Translations under genes and position numbers: made by a program
Part shown: positions 1 to 9,111 of the stretch, one piece after another
Layout of the letters: every line of letters starts with the position of its first letter
Numbering within the stretch: position 1 is the stretch's first letter
Assembly (NCBI GenBank): GCA_944387905.1
Contig: CALXGU010000002.1
Span: forward strand, 1-28,895
Origin: an uncultured Clostridia bacterium
GTDB taxonomy: Bacteria; Bacillota; Clostridia; Oscillospirales; QAKW01
DNA length: 28,895 nucleotides
Direction: 5' to 3'
The notes under the pieces: model-generated
What the model was told of the DNA's origin: nothing
The model's database searches: none
What the model saw: only the letters and a program-made list of their open reading frames with translations

Positions 1-1679
1 ATGTGGGCGATATGCGACTGATAGGCGAAGTTATTATGCTCTCTGATCAGTTCACTACTATACAGGTTTACGAAGATACCGCGGGCATTTCGGTCGGAGA
101 GCCGGTTGCCGGCAGCGGAGGACCATTGTGCGCAGTCTTAGGTCCCGGCATTATTTCAAATATTTTTGACGGTATTGAACGCCCACTCAAAGATCTCAAA
201 GAAAAAAGCGGCTCTTTTCTTAACAGAGGCGTCTTTTGCAATAATCTTGACACCGAACGGCTGTGGGATGTCACTATGCTTATAAAACAGGGAGATACAG
301 TCAGCTGCGGTCAGATTTTTGCAACTACACCCGAGAATGAGGGAATTATTCATAAATCCATGATTCCTCCCGATGTAAACGGCACTGTTATAAGCGCCCA
401 AGCGAGCGGTAGCTATAATATAACCCAAACCCTTGCCGTTGTTCGGGACAATAACGGATTAGACCATGAGATATCACTGTCTCAGAAATGGCCTATCAAA
501 TACGCACGTCCGTGCGCTGAGCGGCTTTCGGCTTGCCAGCCGCTTGTCACCGGTCAAAGAGTCATTGATACGCTCTTCCCGATCGCCAAAGGCGGAGCCG
601 CAGCTGTCCCGGGCAGTTTCGGCACAGGCAAGACTATGGTCCAGCACCAGATAGCCAAATGGAGCGATGCGGATATAATCGTTTATATCGGCTGCGGTGA
701 GCGCGGAAACGAAATGACACAGGTACTCGAGGAATTTTCTGAACTGCGCGATCCTAAAACCGGAAGAGCCCTGACAGAACGTACGGTCATGATAGCCAAT
801 ACATCTAACATGCCTGTCGCCGCGCGTGAGGCTTCTATATATACCGGCGTCACTCTTGCGGAATATTACCGTGACATGGGCTACAATGTAGCTATAATGG
901 CAGACTCAACCTCAAGGTGGGCTGAGGCGCTGCGTGAAATTTCCGGCAGACTCGAAGAAATGCCGGCAGAAGAGGGTTTTCCGTCATATCTGCCCTCAAG
1001 GCTTTCTCAGTTCTATGAACGGGCCGGATACGTTAAGACTCTTTCCGGCGAAAACGGAAGCGTCACCATAATCGGCGCGGTGTCTCCGCAAGGCGGTGAT
1101 TTCTCAGAACCGGTAACACAGAATACAAAGCGTTTTATTCGCTGTTTCTGGGCACTGGACAGAGAACTTGCCTATGCACGGCATTATCCGGCTATTAACT
1201 GGATCACAAGTTATACGGAATATTTCGATCAGCTCAAGGACTGGTACTGTCAAAACGTATGCCCGGAATTTGAAAAAACACGCGGCAGAATCGTAAGCAT
1301 ACTTCTTGAAGAAAACAGGCTGATGGAAATAGTAAAGCTTATCGGCGAGGACGTTTTGCCGGAAGATCAGAAGCTTATAATCATAACTGCGAAAATGATT
1401 CGCCAGGGTTTTCTGCAGCAAAACGCAATGCATGAAATCGATACTTATGTCCCGCTCGAAAAGCAGTATATGATGATGAAGCTGATCCTTGATATATACG
1501 ACAGGGCGGTTTTGCTTGTAAAGCAGGGCATTCCGCTGTCGCGTATAAACCAGACCGGTGTCTTTGATACGGTCATGCGCGTCAAGTTTGAAATACGCAA
1601 CGACCAGCTTTCTGAGTTTCAGTCACTGACAGAACAGCTTATTTCAAAACTTGACAGTTTAGAGGAAAGCTACAGGTAG
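1..1679 (+). CDS. ntpA: V-type ATP synthase catalytic subunit A, 5' partial
   Basis: Catalytic (nucleotide-hydrolysing) subunit of the V1 sector of a membrane V/A-type ATPase that couples ATP to H+ or Na+ transport. The visible 558 residues hold the P-loop GSFGTGKT at about 204-211, followed by IGCGERGNEM and the ADSTSRWAEA segment, all typical of subunit A. The family is usually about 585-595 residues and begins with a further 30 or so residues, so the gene starts before base 1; reading from base 3 is only the first complete codon in frame. The stop at 1677-1679 is five bases from the ATG of subunit B, consistent with one polycistronic mRNA. The order A-B-D matches the 3' end of bacterial ntp/atp V-ATPase operons. 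Whether protons or sodium are pumped cannot be told from this subunit. Confidence 0.97.
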   Translation, partial: VGDMRLIGEVIMLSDQFTTIQVYEDTAGISVGEPVAGSGGPLCAVLGPGIISNIFDGIERPLKDLKEKSGSFLNRGVFCNNLDTERLWDVTMLIKQGDTVSCGQIFATTPENEGIIHKSMIPPDVNGTVISAQASGSYNITQTLAVVRDNNGLDHEISLSQKWPIKYARPCAERLSACQPLVTGQRVIDTLFPIAKGGAAAVPGSFGTGKTMVQHQIAKWSDADIIVYIGCGERGNEMTQVLEEFSELRDPKTGRALTERTVMIANTSNMPVAAREASIYTGVTLAEYYRDMGYNVAIMADSTSRWAEALREISGRLEEMPAEEGFPSYLPSRLSQFYERAGYVKTLSGENGSVTIIGAVSPQGGDFSEPVTQNTKRFIRCFWALDRELAYARHYPAINWITSYTEYFDQLKDWYCQNVCPEFEKTRGRIVSILLEENRLMEIVKLIGEDVLPEDQKLIIITAKMIRQGFLQQNAMHEIDTYVPLEKQYMMMKLILDIYDRAVLLVKQGIPLSRINQTGVFDTVMRVKFEIRNDQLSEFQSLTEQLISKLDSLEESYR

Positions 1680-1684
1680 ATACA

Positions 1685-3070
1685 ATGAGAATACAATATC
1701 TCGGAATAAAGGAAATAAACGGTCCGCTTATCGTTATCGACGGCGTCAAGGACGCACACTTTGACGAAATGGCGGATATCGTACTTGAAAACGGTCAGAT
1801 CCGTCACGGACGTATTATAAGATTAGACGGTCAGCGTGCCGTTATCCAGGTGTTTGAAGGCACGAATGATATGTCTTTGTCCTCAAGCCGTACGTCTTTT
1901 ACAGGCAAACCGATGCAGATCGATCTGTCAGAAGAGATACTCGGACGTGTTTTTGACGGCGCAGGACGCCCTATTGACGGGCTGGGTCCGGTTTACGCCG
2001 AAAAAAAAGCGGATATAAACGGAGCCGCAATCAATCCTGTGGCACGCAGATATCCTAACGACTTCATATGTACAGGCATTTCATCGATAGATATGCTTAT
2101 GACGCTTATACGCGGTCAAAAACTTCCCATTTTCAGCGGCTCGGGTATACCGCATGATAAACTCGCTGTTCAAATCGCTACAGGCGCGGGACTTAAAAGC
2201 GGAAATAACAATGATTTTGCCATAGTTTTTGCCGCAATGGGCGTTAAAAATGACGTGGCGGACTTCTTCAGAAGTGAATTCAAAGCCTCAAATTCAGGCG
2301 CGGACATTGTTATGTTTTTAAATCTGGCAAACGATCCTATCATCGAGCGTATAGTCACTCCGCGCTGCGCCCTGACCGCAGCTGAATATCTCGCGTTTGA
2401 AAAAAATAAGCAGGTCCTTGTCATTATGACAGATATAACCGCTTATGCAGAGGCTCTGCGTGAGCTGTCCGCTTCAAAAGGCGAAATACCAGCCAGGAAA
2501 GGCTTTCCGGGCTACCTTTACTCGGATTTTGCATCATTGTATGAAAGAGCGGGTATGATTAAAGGCAAGCAAGGGTCTGTTACCCTTATACCTATCCTCA
2601 CTATGCCCAATGATGATATCACACATCCTATCCCCGATCTTACGGGATATATAACAGAAGGTCAGATAGTGCTCGACCGCACTTTGTCCCAAAACGGGAT
2701 ATATCCTCCCGTCTCTGTTCTGCCGTCTCTTTCCCGCTTGATGAAAGACGGCATAGGCGAAGGTTTCACACGCGAGGACCATGCGGCGCTGTCCGATCAG
2801 CTGTTTGCCGCCTACGCCAAGGTCGCCGACGCAAGATCTCTTGCATCTGTAATCGGCGAGGAAGAACTGTCGGATACAGACAAGGCATATATAGAATTCG
2901 GACGCAAGTTCGAGGAAAGATTCATCAATCAGCCCTCCGGTGAACACCGCTCTATTGAACAGACACTGGATCTGGGCTGGCAGCTTCTGACTCTTCTGCC
3001 TAAGAGTGAACTGTCACGAGTAAATGATCAGCTCATATCCAAATATCTGCCGGAAAAGGTGATGGAATAA
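1685..3070 (+). CDS. ntpB: V-type ATP synthase subunit B
   Basis: Non-catalytic nucleotide-binding subunit of the V1 hexamer, alternating with subunit A. The 461 residues match the usual family length. Visible marks are INGPLIVIDGV near the N-terminus, LGRVFDGAGRPIDG at about 86-99, TGISSIDMLMTLIRGQKLPIF at about 130-150 (read in two parts), and SGSGIPHD at about 151-158, the B-subunit replacement for a Walker A loop. An AGG eight bases upstream of the ATG serves as a weak ribosome site, and coupling to the upstream stop five bases away is likely. The subunit D gene starts two bases after this stop. No unusual features were seen. Confidence 0.97.
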   Translation: MRIQYLGIKEINGPLIVIDGVKDAHFDEMADIVLENGQIRHGRIIRLDGQRAVIQVFEGTNDMSLSSSRTSFTGKPMQIDLSEEILGRVFDGAGRPIDGLGPVYAEKKADINGAAINPVARRYPNDFICTGISSIDMLMTLIRGQKLPIFSGSGIPHDKLAVQIATGAGLKSGNNNDFAIVFAAMGVKNDVADFFRSEFKASNSGADIVMFLNLANDPIIERIVTPRCALTAAEYLAFEKNKQVLVIMTDITAYAEALRELSASKGEIPARKGFPGYLYSDFASLYERAGMIKGKQGSVTLIPILTMPNDDITHPIPDLTGYITEGQIVLDRTLSQNGIYPPVSVLPSLSRLMKDGIGEGFTREDHAALSDQLFAAYAKVADARSLASVIGEEELSDTDKAYIEFGRKFEERFINQPSGEHRSIEQTLDLGWQLLTLLPKSELSRVNDQLISKYLPEKVME

Positions 3071-3071
3071 T

Positions 3072-3686
3072 ATGCTCAATCCAACCAAGGGAAACCTGCT
3101 CAAAGTGAAAAATTCTCTTGAGCTGGCAACTGTAGGCTTTGACCTCATGGACAGAAAACGCAATATCCTGATACGGGAAATGATGGGGCTTATAGATGAC
3201 GCAAAACAAATCCAATCAAGTATAAACGCTACCTTTTCCGAGGCGTATCAGGCTATGATGCGTGCCAACGTATCAGGTACGGATGTCAGAAGCATCGCTT
3301 ACGGAGTTCCGGTAGACGACTGTGTTACAATACTTGAAAAAAGCGTCATGGGTGTTGAGATACCTACAGTAAAATACTCAACCACACCGCCGAAACCGTA
3401 TTACGGCATAAATTCGGGTGGCTTTGCGACAGATAATTGCTATGCGTGCTTCCGAAAAGTAAAAGAACTTTGCGCTCAGCTGGCTGAAATCGAAAGCTCT
3501 ATTTACAGACTGGCAGTCGCTATAAGGAAAACGCAAAAACGCGCAAACGCACTTAAAAATATCGTTATACCTCAGTACCGGCGCGATATCGCATATATAA
3601 CCGAATTCTTAGAGGAAAAAGAACGCGAAGAGTTTATCAGAATGAAGGTCATAAAAAAGCAAAAAGAAAACAGCCGAAATAAATAG
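3072..3686 (+). CDS. ntpD: V-type ATP synthase subunit D
   Basis: Central stalk (rotor) subunit of the V1 sector; a long coiled coil that transmits rotation to the membrane ring. The 204 residues begin with NPTKGNLLKVKNSLELA, the conserved N-terminal helix of the family (usually N.T...L..LK..L..A), and end in a basic, helical, Lys/Arg-rich tail (about 165-204) after IVIPQYRRDIAYI, as expected for the C-terminal helix. The ATG is two bases after the subunit B stop, with AAAAGGTGATGG ahead of it. The stop codon lies inside the left arm of the following terminator stem, so this is the last gene of the operon. Confidence 0.95.
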   Translation: MLNPTKGNLLKVKNSLELATVGFDLMDRKRNILIREMMGLIDDAKQIQSSINATFSEAYQAMMRANVSGTDVRSIAYGVPVDDCVTILEKSVMGVEIPTVKYSTTPPKPYYGINSGGFATDNCYACFRKVKELCAQLAEIESSIYRLAVAIRKTQKRANALKNIVIPQYRRDIAYITEFLEEKEREEFIRMKVIKKQKENSRNK

Positions 3687-3719
3687 AAGCGGAAGAATGT
3701 ATCTTCCGCTTCTATTTTT
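3683..3719. terminator. Bidirectional intrinsic terminator, V-ATPase operon / LRR gene
   Basis: A perfect 14-bp stem (ATAGAAGCGGAAGA at 3683-3696 with its complement at 3702-3715), a five-base loop and TTTTC follow the V-ATPase operon. On the minus strand the same hairpin follows the stop of the LRR gene and is trailed by a TTTATTT run, so it can end both convergent transcripts. Confidence 0.9.
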
Positions 3720-3720
3720 C

Positions 3721-5457
3721 TTACTCAACAATCATCATATCCGGATTGGCAAATACCACTCCGCTTACATCCAGCCCCACAGCTTTCAATGTATAGAGCC
3801 CTTTCAGCTCAGACAGTACTGTTAAATCCTGTATGTTACAGCCTGAAATATTAAGATAGTCAAGCTTTTGCGCATCCTTTATCGGTGTCAGGTCCGTGAC
3901 ATTCGTATCCGCTATTTCTAACGTCACAAGCTCAGTCATATCCTTTATGTCATTGAGTGTTGCTATCCCCGTACCGCTGGCTGAGAAATTCATTAAATCA
4001 AGACCCGCTATCGTCTTAGTACTAACAAACGACGTATCATCTAAATTCAAAGTCTTCAAATTGGTCAGAGACTTCAAAAAATCAAAGTTGGTTATTCCGT
4101 TTGACGAAATATTCAGTGTCTCAAGCTTATTCAATGTCGAAAGATTTTTAGCGTTCTTAACAAGATTTTTAGATATATCCAAATATGTAAGCGCTGTAAA
4201 TCTGTGAACTGTCGATATATCTGAAATATGATTCGAGCCAAGCATCAGAGATTCGAGTGTAGTATTCTCTTCAAAATCCGGCACCGCAGAAATCCGGTTA
4301 TTCGATGCGTCTATCAAAACTATAGATTTTGAAGCGGAAAGAGCGGACAGATCATCAATACTGTTTTGCGATAAATAAACATATTTAAGAGTTGTGATAT
4401 TTGAAAGAACGCTGATTGACGTCAGATCATTATACGACAAGTCCAGAGTCTCAAGAGCGCTCAGACTGCCCAGTACATTTATCTCCGTACTGTCAAGCCC
4501 GCAGCCCGCAAGTGAAAGAGTTGTCAGCTTTGATTTTCCGGAAAGCTGAGATATAGACAGCATCATCGTCTCGCCGTCAAGATACAGAGTTTCAAGATTC
4601 GGCATAAGATCAAGATCCGACAGCGTCTTTACATACCCTTCAACCGCATCGTTTGCCAGTTTGGTGACCGATTCAAGCTCTTTTACGCGTATAACTCCGC
4701 TCGGCTTTGACAGAGCAATACGCACCATCTCTTCTATCTTGCTGTCGTTGAAACTTACGACCTCATTTTCATTGGTGACGTTATAGGTCACGCTCAGCAG
4801 AGGTGAGACAAGCCCCTGTGCGTCTACTGCGATCGCTGTTACAGACGTCCTGCCGTTTCCTATGTTTATAGGCTCGACATACACGTTGGAAAACTTTGTA
4901 GGATATGTCCCGTCTGTTGTATAATACACCGTCTGTCCGTCTTGTACGGTTATTGTCATTTTCTGAGTCTTATCATAATCACCCTGTGTAGGCGTATAAC
5001 TCAAATCCCCCGGACGTATACCCTGTATTTTTCTGAGTATATATTGATCACTTATATTGTCTGTATAGTTTACGGCATCTATCAGCTGTCCTGCAGCGGT
5101 GTATATTTTTATACGTGCGAGATATAGCTGCTCGAGTCCTGTCTCATCTGTCGTTATTTTTTTATCAATAGCCTGATCTATAACTGTACCGGCGTTTTCA
5201 TAATCCTCCAACGCCTCATATGCTTTGGCAAGAGACAGATAAACCTGCTGTTTCTTGGCATTCCAGCTCTTTGCGATATTATAACACTTTACCGCCTCAC
5301 TATAGTTCCCGCTCTCATACATCTTATCACCGCGTGACATGTAAACGCCGTAAAACATGCCCTTGAATATAAAAAACACCAAAATACATACTATTAAAAC
5401 AGTCCCCGCAAAGGAAGCGGCAAATACAGCAGCTTTTTTCCCGTTTATTTTTGCCAT
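3721..5457 (-). CDS. Membrane-anchored TPR, chitobiase-C-like and leucine-rich-repeat protein
   Basis: 578 residues with a mosaic architecture. A single hydrophobic segment (about 10-33) after a short Lys-rich N-terminus suggests an uncleaved signal anchor, with the rest outside the cell. Residues about 41-140 look like TPR units (GNYSEAVKCYNIAK; YLSLAKAYEALEDYENA). Residues about 152-226 resemble the chitobiase/beta-hexosaminidase C-terminal fold (YYTTDGTYPT...VTAIAVDAQGLVS). From about 280 to 560 run roughly 20-24-residue leucine-rich repeats of the internalin/SDS22 type (LETLDLSYNDLTSISVLSN; LETLNISSNGITNFDFLKS). There is no LPXTG-like sorting signal. GGAGG sits upstream of the ATG, and a consensus promoter lies at 5541-5569. 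A role in surface or protein binding is inferred from the domains; the exact function is unknown. Confidence 0.85.
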   Translation of the reverse strand: MAKINGKKAAVFAASFAGTVLIVCILVFFIFKGMFYGVYMSRGDKMYESGNYSEAVKCYNIAKSWNAKKQQVYLSLAKAYEALEDYENAGTVIDQAIDKKITTDETGLEQLYLARIKIYTAAGQLIDAVNYTDNISDQYILRKIQGIRPGDLSYTPTQGDYDKTQKMTITVQDGQTVYYTTDGTYPTKFSNVYVEPINIGNGRTSVTAIAVDAQGLVSPLLSVTYNVTNENEVVSFNDSKIEEMVRIALSKPSGVIRVKELESVTKLANDAVEGYVKTLSDLDLMPNLETLYLDGETMMLSISQLSGKSKLTTLSLAGCGLDSTEINVLGSLSALETLDLSYNDLTSISVLSNITTLKYVYLSQNSIDDLSALSASKSIVLIDASNNRISAVPDFEENTTLESLMLGSNHISDISTVHRFTALTYLDISKNLVKNAKNLSTLNKLETLNISSNGITNFDFLKSLTNLKTLNLDDTSFVSTKTIAGLDLMNFSASGTGIATLNDIKDMTELVTLEIADTNVTDLTPIKDAQKLDYLNISGCNIQDLTVLSELKGLYTLKAVGLDVSGVVFANPDMMIVE

Positions 5458-5540
5458 CGGTTTACCTCCGTTTATATATTTTCATGCAATATTAGGTATG
5501 CTGTGGATAATCCAAACATGTCTGACCGAATATTTTTATC

Positions 5541-5569
5541 ATTATAACATATTTGCGCACTTTTTTCAA
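5541..5569 (-). promoter_or_regulatory. Sigma-A-type promoter of the LRR gene
   Basis: On the minus strand TTGAAA (5569-5564), a 17-base spacer and TATAAT (5546-5541) with a TG extension at the -10. It lies about 85 bases upstream of the LRR gene start and points toward it. Confidence 0.75.
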
Positions 5570-5660
5570 TAATATAATAAAGACTTGGTATATTTTGAAT
5601 AAACAGTAAAAATTCAGCCGATTATTATAATATAATATTTCTATGAAAGGACACGTTTAA

Positions 5661-5858
5661 ATGAAACAGCTGACAAAATCTACAGATATACGAAGCGAAC
5701 TGCTGTACCTGAAAAAACAAATAGAAATCACCGAATCAAAAATCAGCTTTACAAGCGATCCCAAACTTCTTGATGCTCTCTCCTATGAAATGCTGGGTTT
5801 TAAATCCAGATTGGGATACCTGCTCGATAACGCAAAATCAGATGTTTCCCGTTATTAA
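5661..5858 (+). CDS. Small DUF2508/YaaL-like protein
   Basis: 65 residues, with AAAGGA about nine bases upstream of the ATG. The pattern ELLYLKKQIEITESKISF...DPKLLDALSYEMLGFKSRLGYLLDNAK resembles the DUF2508 (YaaL) family of small Firmicutes proteins: a short helix, then D-x-L-x-D-x-x-x-Y-E and a final YLL-x-x-AK. Function of that family is not known to me. The gene stands alone between a divergent LRR gene and a downstream lipoprotein gene that has its own promoter. Family membership is by eye and tentative, but coding status is well supported by the ribosome site and the clean amphipathic sequence. Confidence 0.65.
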   Translation: MKQLTKSTDIRSELLYLKKQIEITESKISFTSDPKLLDALSYEMLGFKSRLGYLLDNAKSDVSRY

Positions 5859-5911
5859 TCACAAAATGTTGATTTGTTTTTTATACACTTTTACTAATTT
5901 TAATATTACTC

Positions 5912-5940
5912 TTGCAAAGACAATTAATATATGTTATACT
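5912..5940 (+). promoter_or_regulatory. Sigma-A-type promoter of the lipoprotein gene
   Basis: TTGCAA (5912-5917), a 17-base spacer and TATACT (5935-5940) with a TG extension before the -10. It lies about 65 bases ahead of the lipoprotein start codon. Confidence 0.7.
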
Positions 5941-6003
5941 TAACATACAATTATAAGTATATCTGCGTACTTTAAAGCAGTTTCTTTGGGAGGTAATTGT
6001 ATA

Positions 6004-8001
6004 ATGAAGCATTTGAAGCTTAAAAACATTTTTGCGGTTTTGCTTATTTGCGTTATGGTTTTTGCAACAGCAGGCTGTAATTACATGAATAGACCTGACG
6101 GTGCTAAAAACAACAGTACAGATAACAATAACCGTTTGGCAATGCTTTTGCAGAAGGACAAAGAGATTTTTGTCCCTGATGACGACGATGACAATGACTA
6201 TACTCCGCCCCCGTCAACAGATGATGACGAAGATACTCCACCCCCGTCAACAGATGATGACGAAGACGATAACGATAACGATACTCCGCCTCCGTCAACA
6301 GGCGATGATGACGATGACAAGGAACAAGATCTCTCCGATACACCTTTTAACGCCCCCGGAGATGTTATTACTAAAATAAATGAAATTTTAGGCTCGCTTA
6401 CTAATGAAGTGGTAGACGCGACAAGCTCTACCGGTGTTAAAGATGAGCTTATGACCGGCCGCACAGTTAACGTTTATCTGCCGTATCAGCTATTTGATGG
6501 ACAGGACGCTGCAGTCGAAGCAATTGCCAGCGAATTCAATATGAATATCAATATGAATATCATTAGCAGCGACGCAGACTATGTATCTACTGTTAAACGT
6601 GCAGTGCTCAGTGGTGTTAAAGCTGATCTGATGTATGTCGATCAGGAATCTTGGGGTTATTCTCAGCATTTTACACAGGATATATCAAGTTTTGTCAACT
6701 TTGATATAGCTGATAAACTCGGAACCTTCTCTTCAAATCTCTCCAGTAAATTTCAAATCTATAACGCCGCTCTCGGCAATAAATACATGGTTGCTTCTGG
6801 CATAGCTTCACCATATATGCTTGTTTACAATCCCGATAATATTATAGTTCCGGAAACTACAATCTCCTCTAAAAATGAAGATGACTTATCCGGAGAAGGC
6901 AGTGAAGAAAGCGCAGTATCAGTCAAGCTCTCAGACCCAGTAACTATGTTTAACGAAGGAACTTGGGGTATTTCTGCTTTTACTGAACTTCTGAAATCAT
7001 CAACCACCAACGGTAGAGTGGGCCTTGCTTCTATTATCGACGACGATAGAAACCTTGATATCTGGATGGGTATGGAGAACAATGCGTCTCTTGCCATTGA
7101 GTATAACTCCATGTTAGCTCAGGTCGATTCCGGTTTTATCGGCAGAGAAGCCCTTAATTATGTCGGTGATAATATGGATATGCTCCAGTCTTGGTACTGG
7201 ACACAGGTCAGCAATGATAACTCAAATTACTTAGCTCAGTGGACAAATGAATCTGATTGGGATGTTACTGTTTCAAAACTCTTAGGTACATACTCGGGAT
7301 ATGATCCCGTAAGCTCCTACTCCTTTATGCAGGTGGATTTGAATCAGTATGTAGATATCAGAAATGCAGCAAACGCTTCAGGCGTTGAAGTTGAATTCTC
7401 GGCAATCCCTTACGGTATATATGCTGAAAGCTTTTTGCTTGCCGCTACAGACCAAGAAGGTCCTGTATATGATTCTTCCGGTCAGGAAGTTAAACCGTGG
7501 TCAGCCGGTTGGATAGGCGGATTTTCAGTACTTAAAAATTGTGAAAATCCCTCAGTTGCTCTCCGTGTCGCAGAGGAACTTACTACTGCTTGGAAAGATT
7601 ATTACGAAGCTCCTATTCTCTCTACAATGACTGAAGAACAGCAGGCAAGATATAATACCATGAAAGAAAACATTGGTATTTCATTCTATCGTTCTGTTGT
7701 AAAAAATGCTGAGAGCGCTTATGATATTTACGGAGCTGAGCTTTCAGAAAGATTGCCTAAGGATTCAAGAAACCTCTATGCTTCTCTTCAGATGTTCTCT
7801 GATGCTCCCGGCTCTCTTACTCAGCCAATGTACAGAAAAAATACATCGCTCGGTTCATATGACGCAAATACGTATAATACTTGGAGCGATTTCTATTACG
7901 GAAAAGCCGATGAAGATGATTCCTCCAATAAACTTACAAAGAGTATACTAGCAATCTTATCTGCTGCATATATTCCTCCTACGATGCTTTTCATGTATTA
8001 A
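6004..8001 (+). CDS. Solute-binding lipoprotein of an ABC-type importer (family 1-like)
   Basis: The start at 6004 is chosen because GGGAGG lies directly ahead of it and the protein then opens with a lipoprotein signal: MKHLKLKNIF, a hydrophobic core and the lipobox TAGC with the acylated Cys at residue 25. An Asp/Pro/Thr-rich spacer (about 50-120) follows, with three in-frame copies of TPPPST plus acidic residues, likely crossing the cell wall. From about 150 the sequence resembles extracellular solute-binding proteins of the sugar-type family (VNVYLPYQLFDGQDAAVEAIASEF; KADLMYVDQESWG). At 665 residues it is longer than the usual 420-550. No permease or ATPase genes are adjacent, so the substrate is unknown and it is an orphan component. 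A promoter and a terminator flank it, making it monocistronic. Confidence 0.8.
   Translation: MKHLKLKNIFAVLLICVMVFATAGCNYMNRPDGAKNNSTDNNNRLAMLLQKDKEIFVPDDDDDNDYTPPPSTDDDEDTPPPSTDDDEDDNDNDTPPPSTGDDDDDKEQDLSDTPFNAPGDVITKINEILGSLTNEVVDATSSTGVKDELMTGRTVNVYLPYQLFDGQDAAVEAIASEFNMNINMNIISSDADYVSTVKRAVLSGVKADLMYVDQESWGYSQHFTQDISSFVNFDIADKLGTFSSNLSSKFQIYNAALGNKYMVASGIASPYMLVYNPDNIIVPETTISSKNEDDLSGEGSEESAVSVKLSDPVTMFNEGTWGISAFTELLKSSTTNGRVGLASIIDDDRNLDIWMGMENNASLAIEYNSMLAQVDSGFIGREALNYVGDNMDMLQSWYWTQVSNDNSNYLAQWTNESDWDVTVSKLLGTYSGYDPVSSYSFMQVDLNQYVDIRNAANASGVEVEFSAIPYGIYAESFLLAATDQEGPVYDSSGQEVKPWSAGWIGGFSVLKNCENPSVALRVAEELTTAWKDYYEAPILSTMTEEQQARYNTMKENIGISFYRSVVKNAESAYDIYGAELSERLPKDSRNLYASLQMFSDAPGSLTQPMYRKNTSLGSYDANTYNTWSDFYYGKADEDDSSNKLTKSILAILSAAYIPPTMLFMY
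6201..6314 (+). repeat. Three in-frame 33-bp coding repeats (acidic linker)
   Basis: Units at 6201-6233, 6234-6266 and 6282-6314 encode TPPPST followed by Asp/Glu residues. The first two are adjacent and differ at one base; the third is separated by 15 bases of GATAAC-type acidic codons. The copies are within the lipoprotein gene and keep frame, so copy number could vary by slippage. Confidence 0.9.
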
Positions 8002-8010
8002 AAATCTTTT

Positions 8011-8047
8011 AAAAAACAGAGGGGTGTTTAACACGCCTCTGTTTTTT
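8011..8047 (+). terminator. Intrinsic terminator after the lipoprotein gene
   Basis: AAAAAACAGAGG (8011-8022) pairs with CCTCTGTTTTTT (8036-8047), with an inner GTGT/ACAC stem and a T run. It begins ten bases after the lipoprotein stop. Confidence 0.85.
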
Positions 8048-8122
8048 TATATATCTTTACAGCATATTATTATTCAGATTCGAAAAACTATTTTTATTAA
8101 TCATTCCACTCAGGAGTAAAAT

Positions 8123-8977
8123 ATGTCGTCAAGAAAAATTCATGGTTTTGAAAATGACATAAGTACTGTTATAATCAAGGGCATATCAGTGTTGATTGTT
8201 TTCGTCTTGATCATTGTTCTTATTATTGTCGCTCTTTTTATGTTCAATACTAAAGGTGAGTTTGTAAAGGCATTGAACGGTCAGATACGCCCTTCCCTTT
8301 CTTTTTATGTAACAACAGTAATTGTCCTTCTTATTTCTTCTGTATTGTTTACTCCTTTTTCTTTTGGCATTTCTTATTACTTTATAAATTCTAAATCAGG
8401 AGATGGCAAATTTACTCAGGTTTTTTACCTTTTCAAACAGCCTCGTCTTTTATTCAAGGCAATATTGATGAATACCATCAAAAATACAATAATAAACTTT
8501 TATAGAGTTATAACCCTTGTATTTGCACTGCTTGCAGAATGCGGTGTTTTTGTAATAAGCGTCGCCGTAAGCGGCGAAAATATTTTTGACTATGAACAAA
8601 ACTTTTTGCCGAGCGTCGCACAGTTTATCACTCACAATACTTTTTTTATTGTACTTACCATAATAGAATGGTGTATCGTATTAATTATTTTCGTTGCTTT
8701 AAAAATGCGGTACATCATGTGTAAGTATGCTCTAATTAGATACCCGCAGTTGAAAATCATAGAAACTCTCAGAGTCGGAGAATTTGCGATCCGCGGCAAG
8801 ATACTCAAGACCGTCTTATTTTATATAAAATACATTTCCATATATATTTTTACTTTTCTCACCATAGGTCTGTCAAAAGCCATAATACGCAATAAAAGCC
8901 GCAGCAGTTTTTCCACATATGCCGTTCATGTAGTGGAATCAGGTATTGAAAATTATTATAATAGACGAAGTTGTTAA
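8123..8977 (+). CDS. Polytopic membrane protein of unknown function
   Basis: 284 residues with about five or six hydrophobic helices (about 15-43, 60-88, 124-150, 172-198, 228-252). AGGAG lies seven bases ahead of the ATG. The segment KYALIRYPQLKIIETLRVGEFAIRGK between the fourth and fifth helices resembles the loop of DUF975-type membrane proteins (alternation of Y-x-L-x-x-x-P with E-A-L-x-x-S-x-x-x-x-G-x-K), but the match is weak. It lies between a lipoprotein gene with its own terminator and a PBP gene with its own promoter, so context does not fix a role. Gene status is supported by the ribosome site and by coherent membrane topology. Confidence 0.7.
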   Translation: MSSRKIHGFENDISTVIIKGISVLIVFVLIIVLIIVALFMFNTKGEFVKALNGQIRPSLSFYVTTVIVLLISSVLFTPFSFGISYYFINSKSGDGKFTQVFYLFKQPRLLFKAILMNTIKNTIINFYRVITLVFALLAECGVFVISVAVSGENIFDYEQNFLPSVAQFITHNTFFIVLTIIEWCIVLIIFVALKMRYIMCKYALIRYPQLKIIETLRVGEFAIRGKILKTVLFYIKYISIYIFTFLTIGLSKAIIRNKSRSSFSTYAVHVVESGIENYYNRRSC

Positions 8978-8991
8978 ATTTACCATTACTA

Positions 8992-9019
8992 TTGAAAAAA
9001 AACATGTCTGTGGTATAAT
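8992..9019 (+). promoter_or_regulatory. Sigma-A-type promoter of the PBP gene
   Basis: TTGAAA (8992-8997), a 16-base spacer and TATAAT (9014-9019). It implies an untranslated leader of about 85 bases before the PBP start at 9112; that leader is AT-rich and no clear fold was seen in it. Confidence 0.65.
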
Positions 9020-9111
9020 ATCGTTATAGTAATTTCTGTGCTATGGACGTAAATAATTATTATAAATATATTTAAGTTATATGTTAAACATTATATTTTT
9101 GGAGTTGTAAA

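Noticed and set aside
6201..6314. A repeat cluster that might be taken for CRISPR
   Set aside because: The units keep frame inside the lipoprotein gene, there are no spacers of constant length, and no cas genes are seen.
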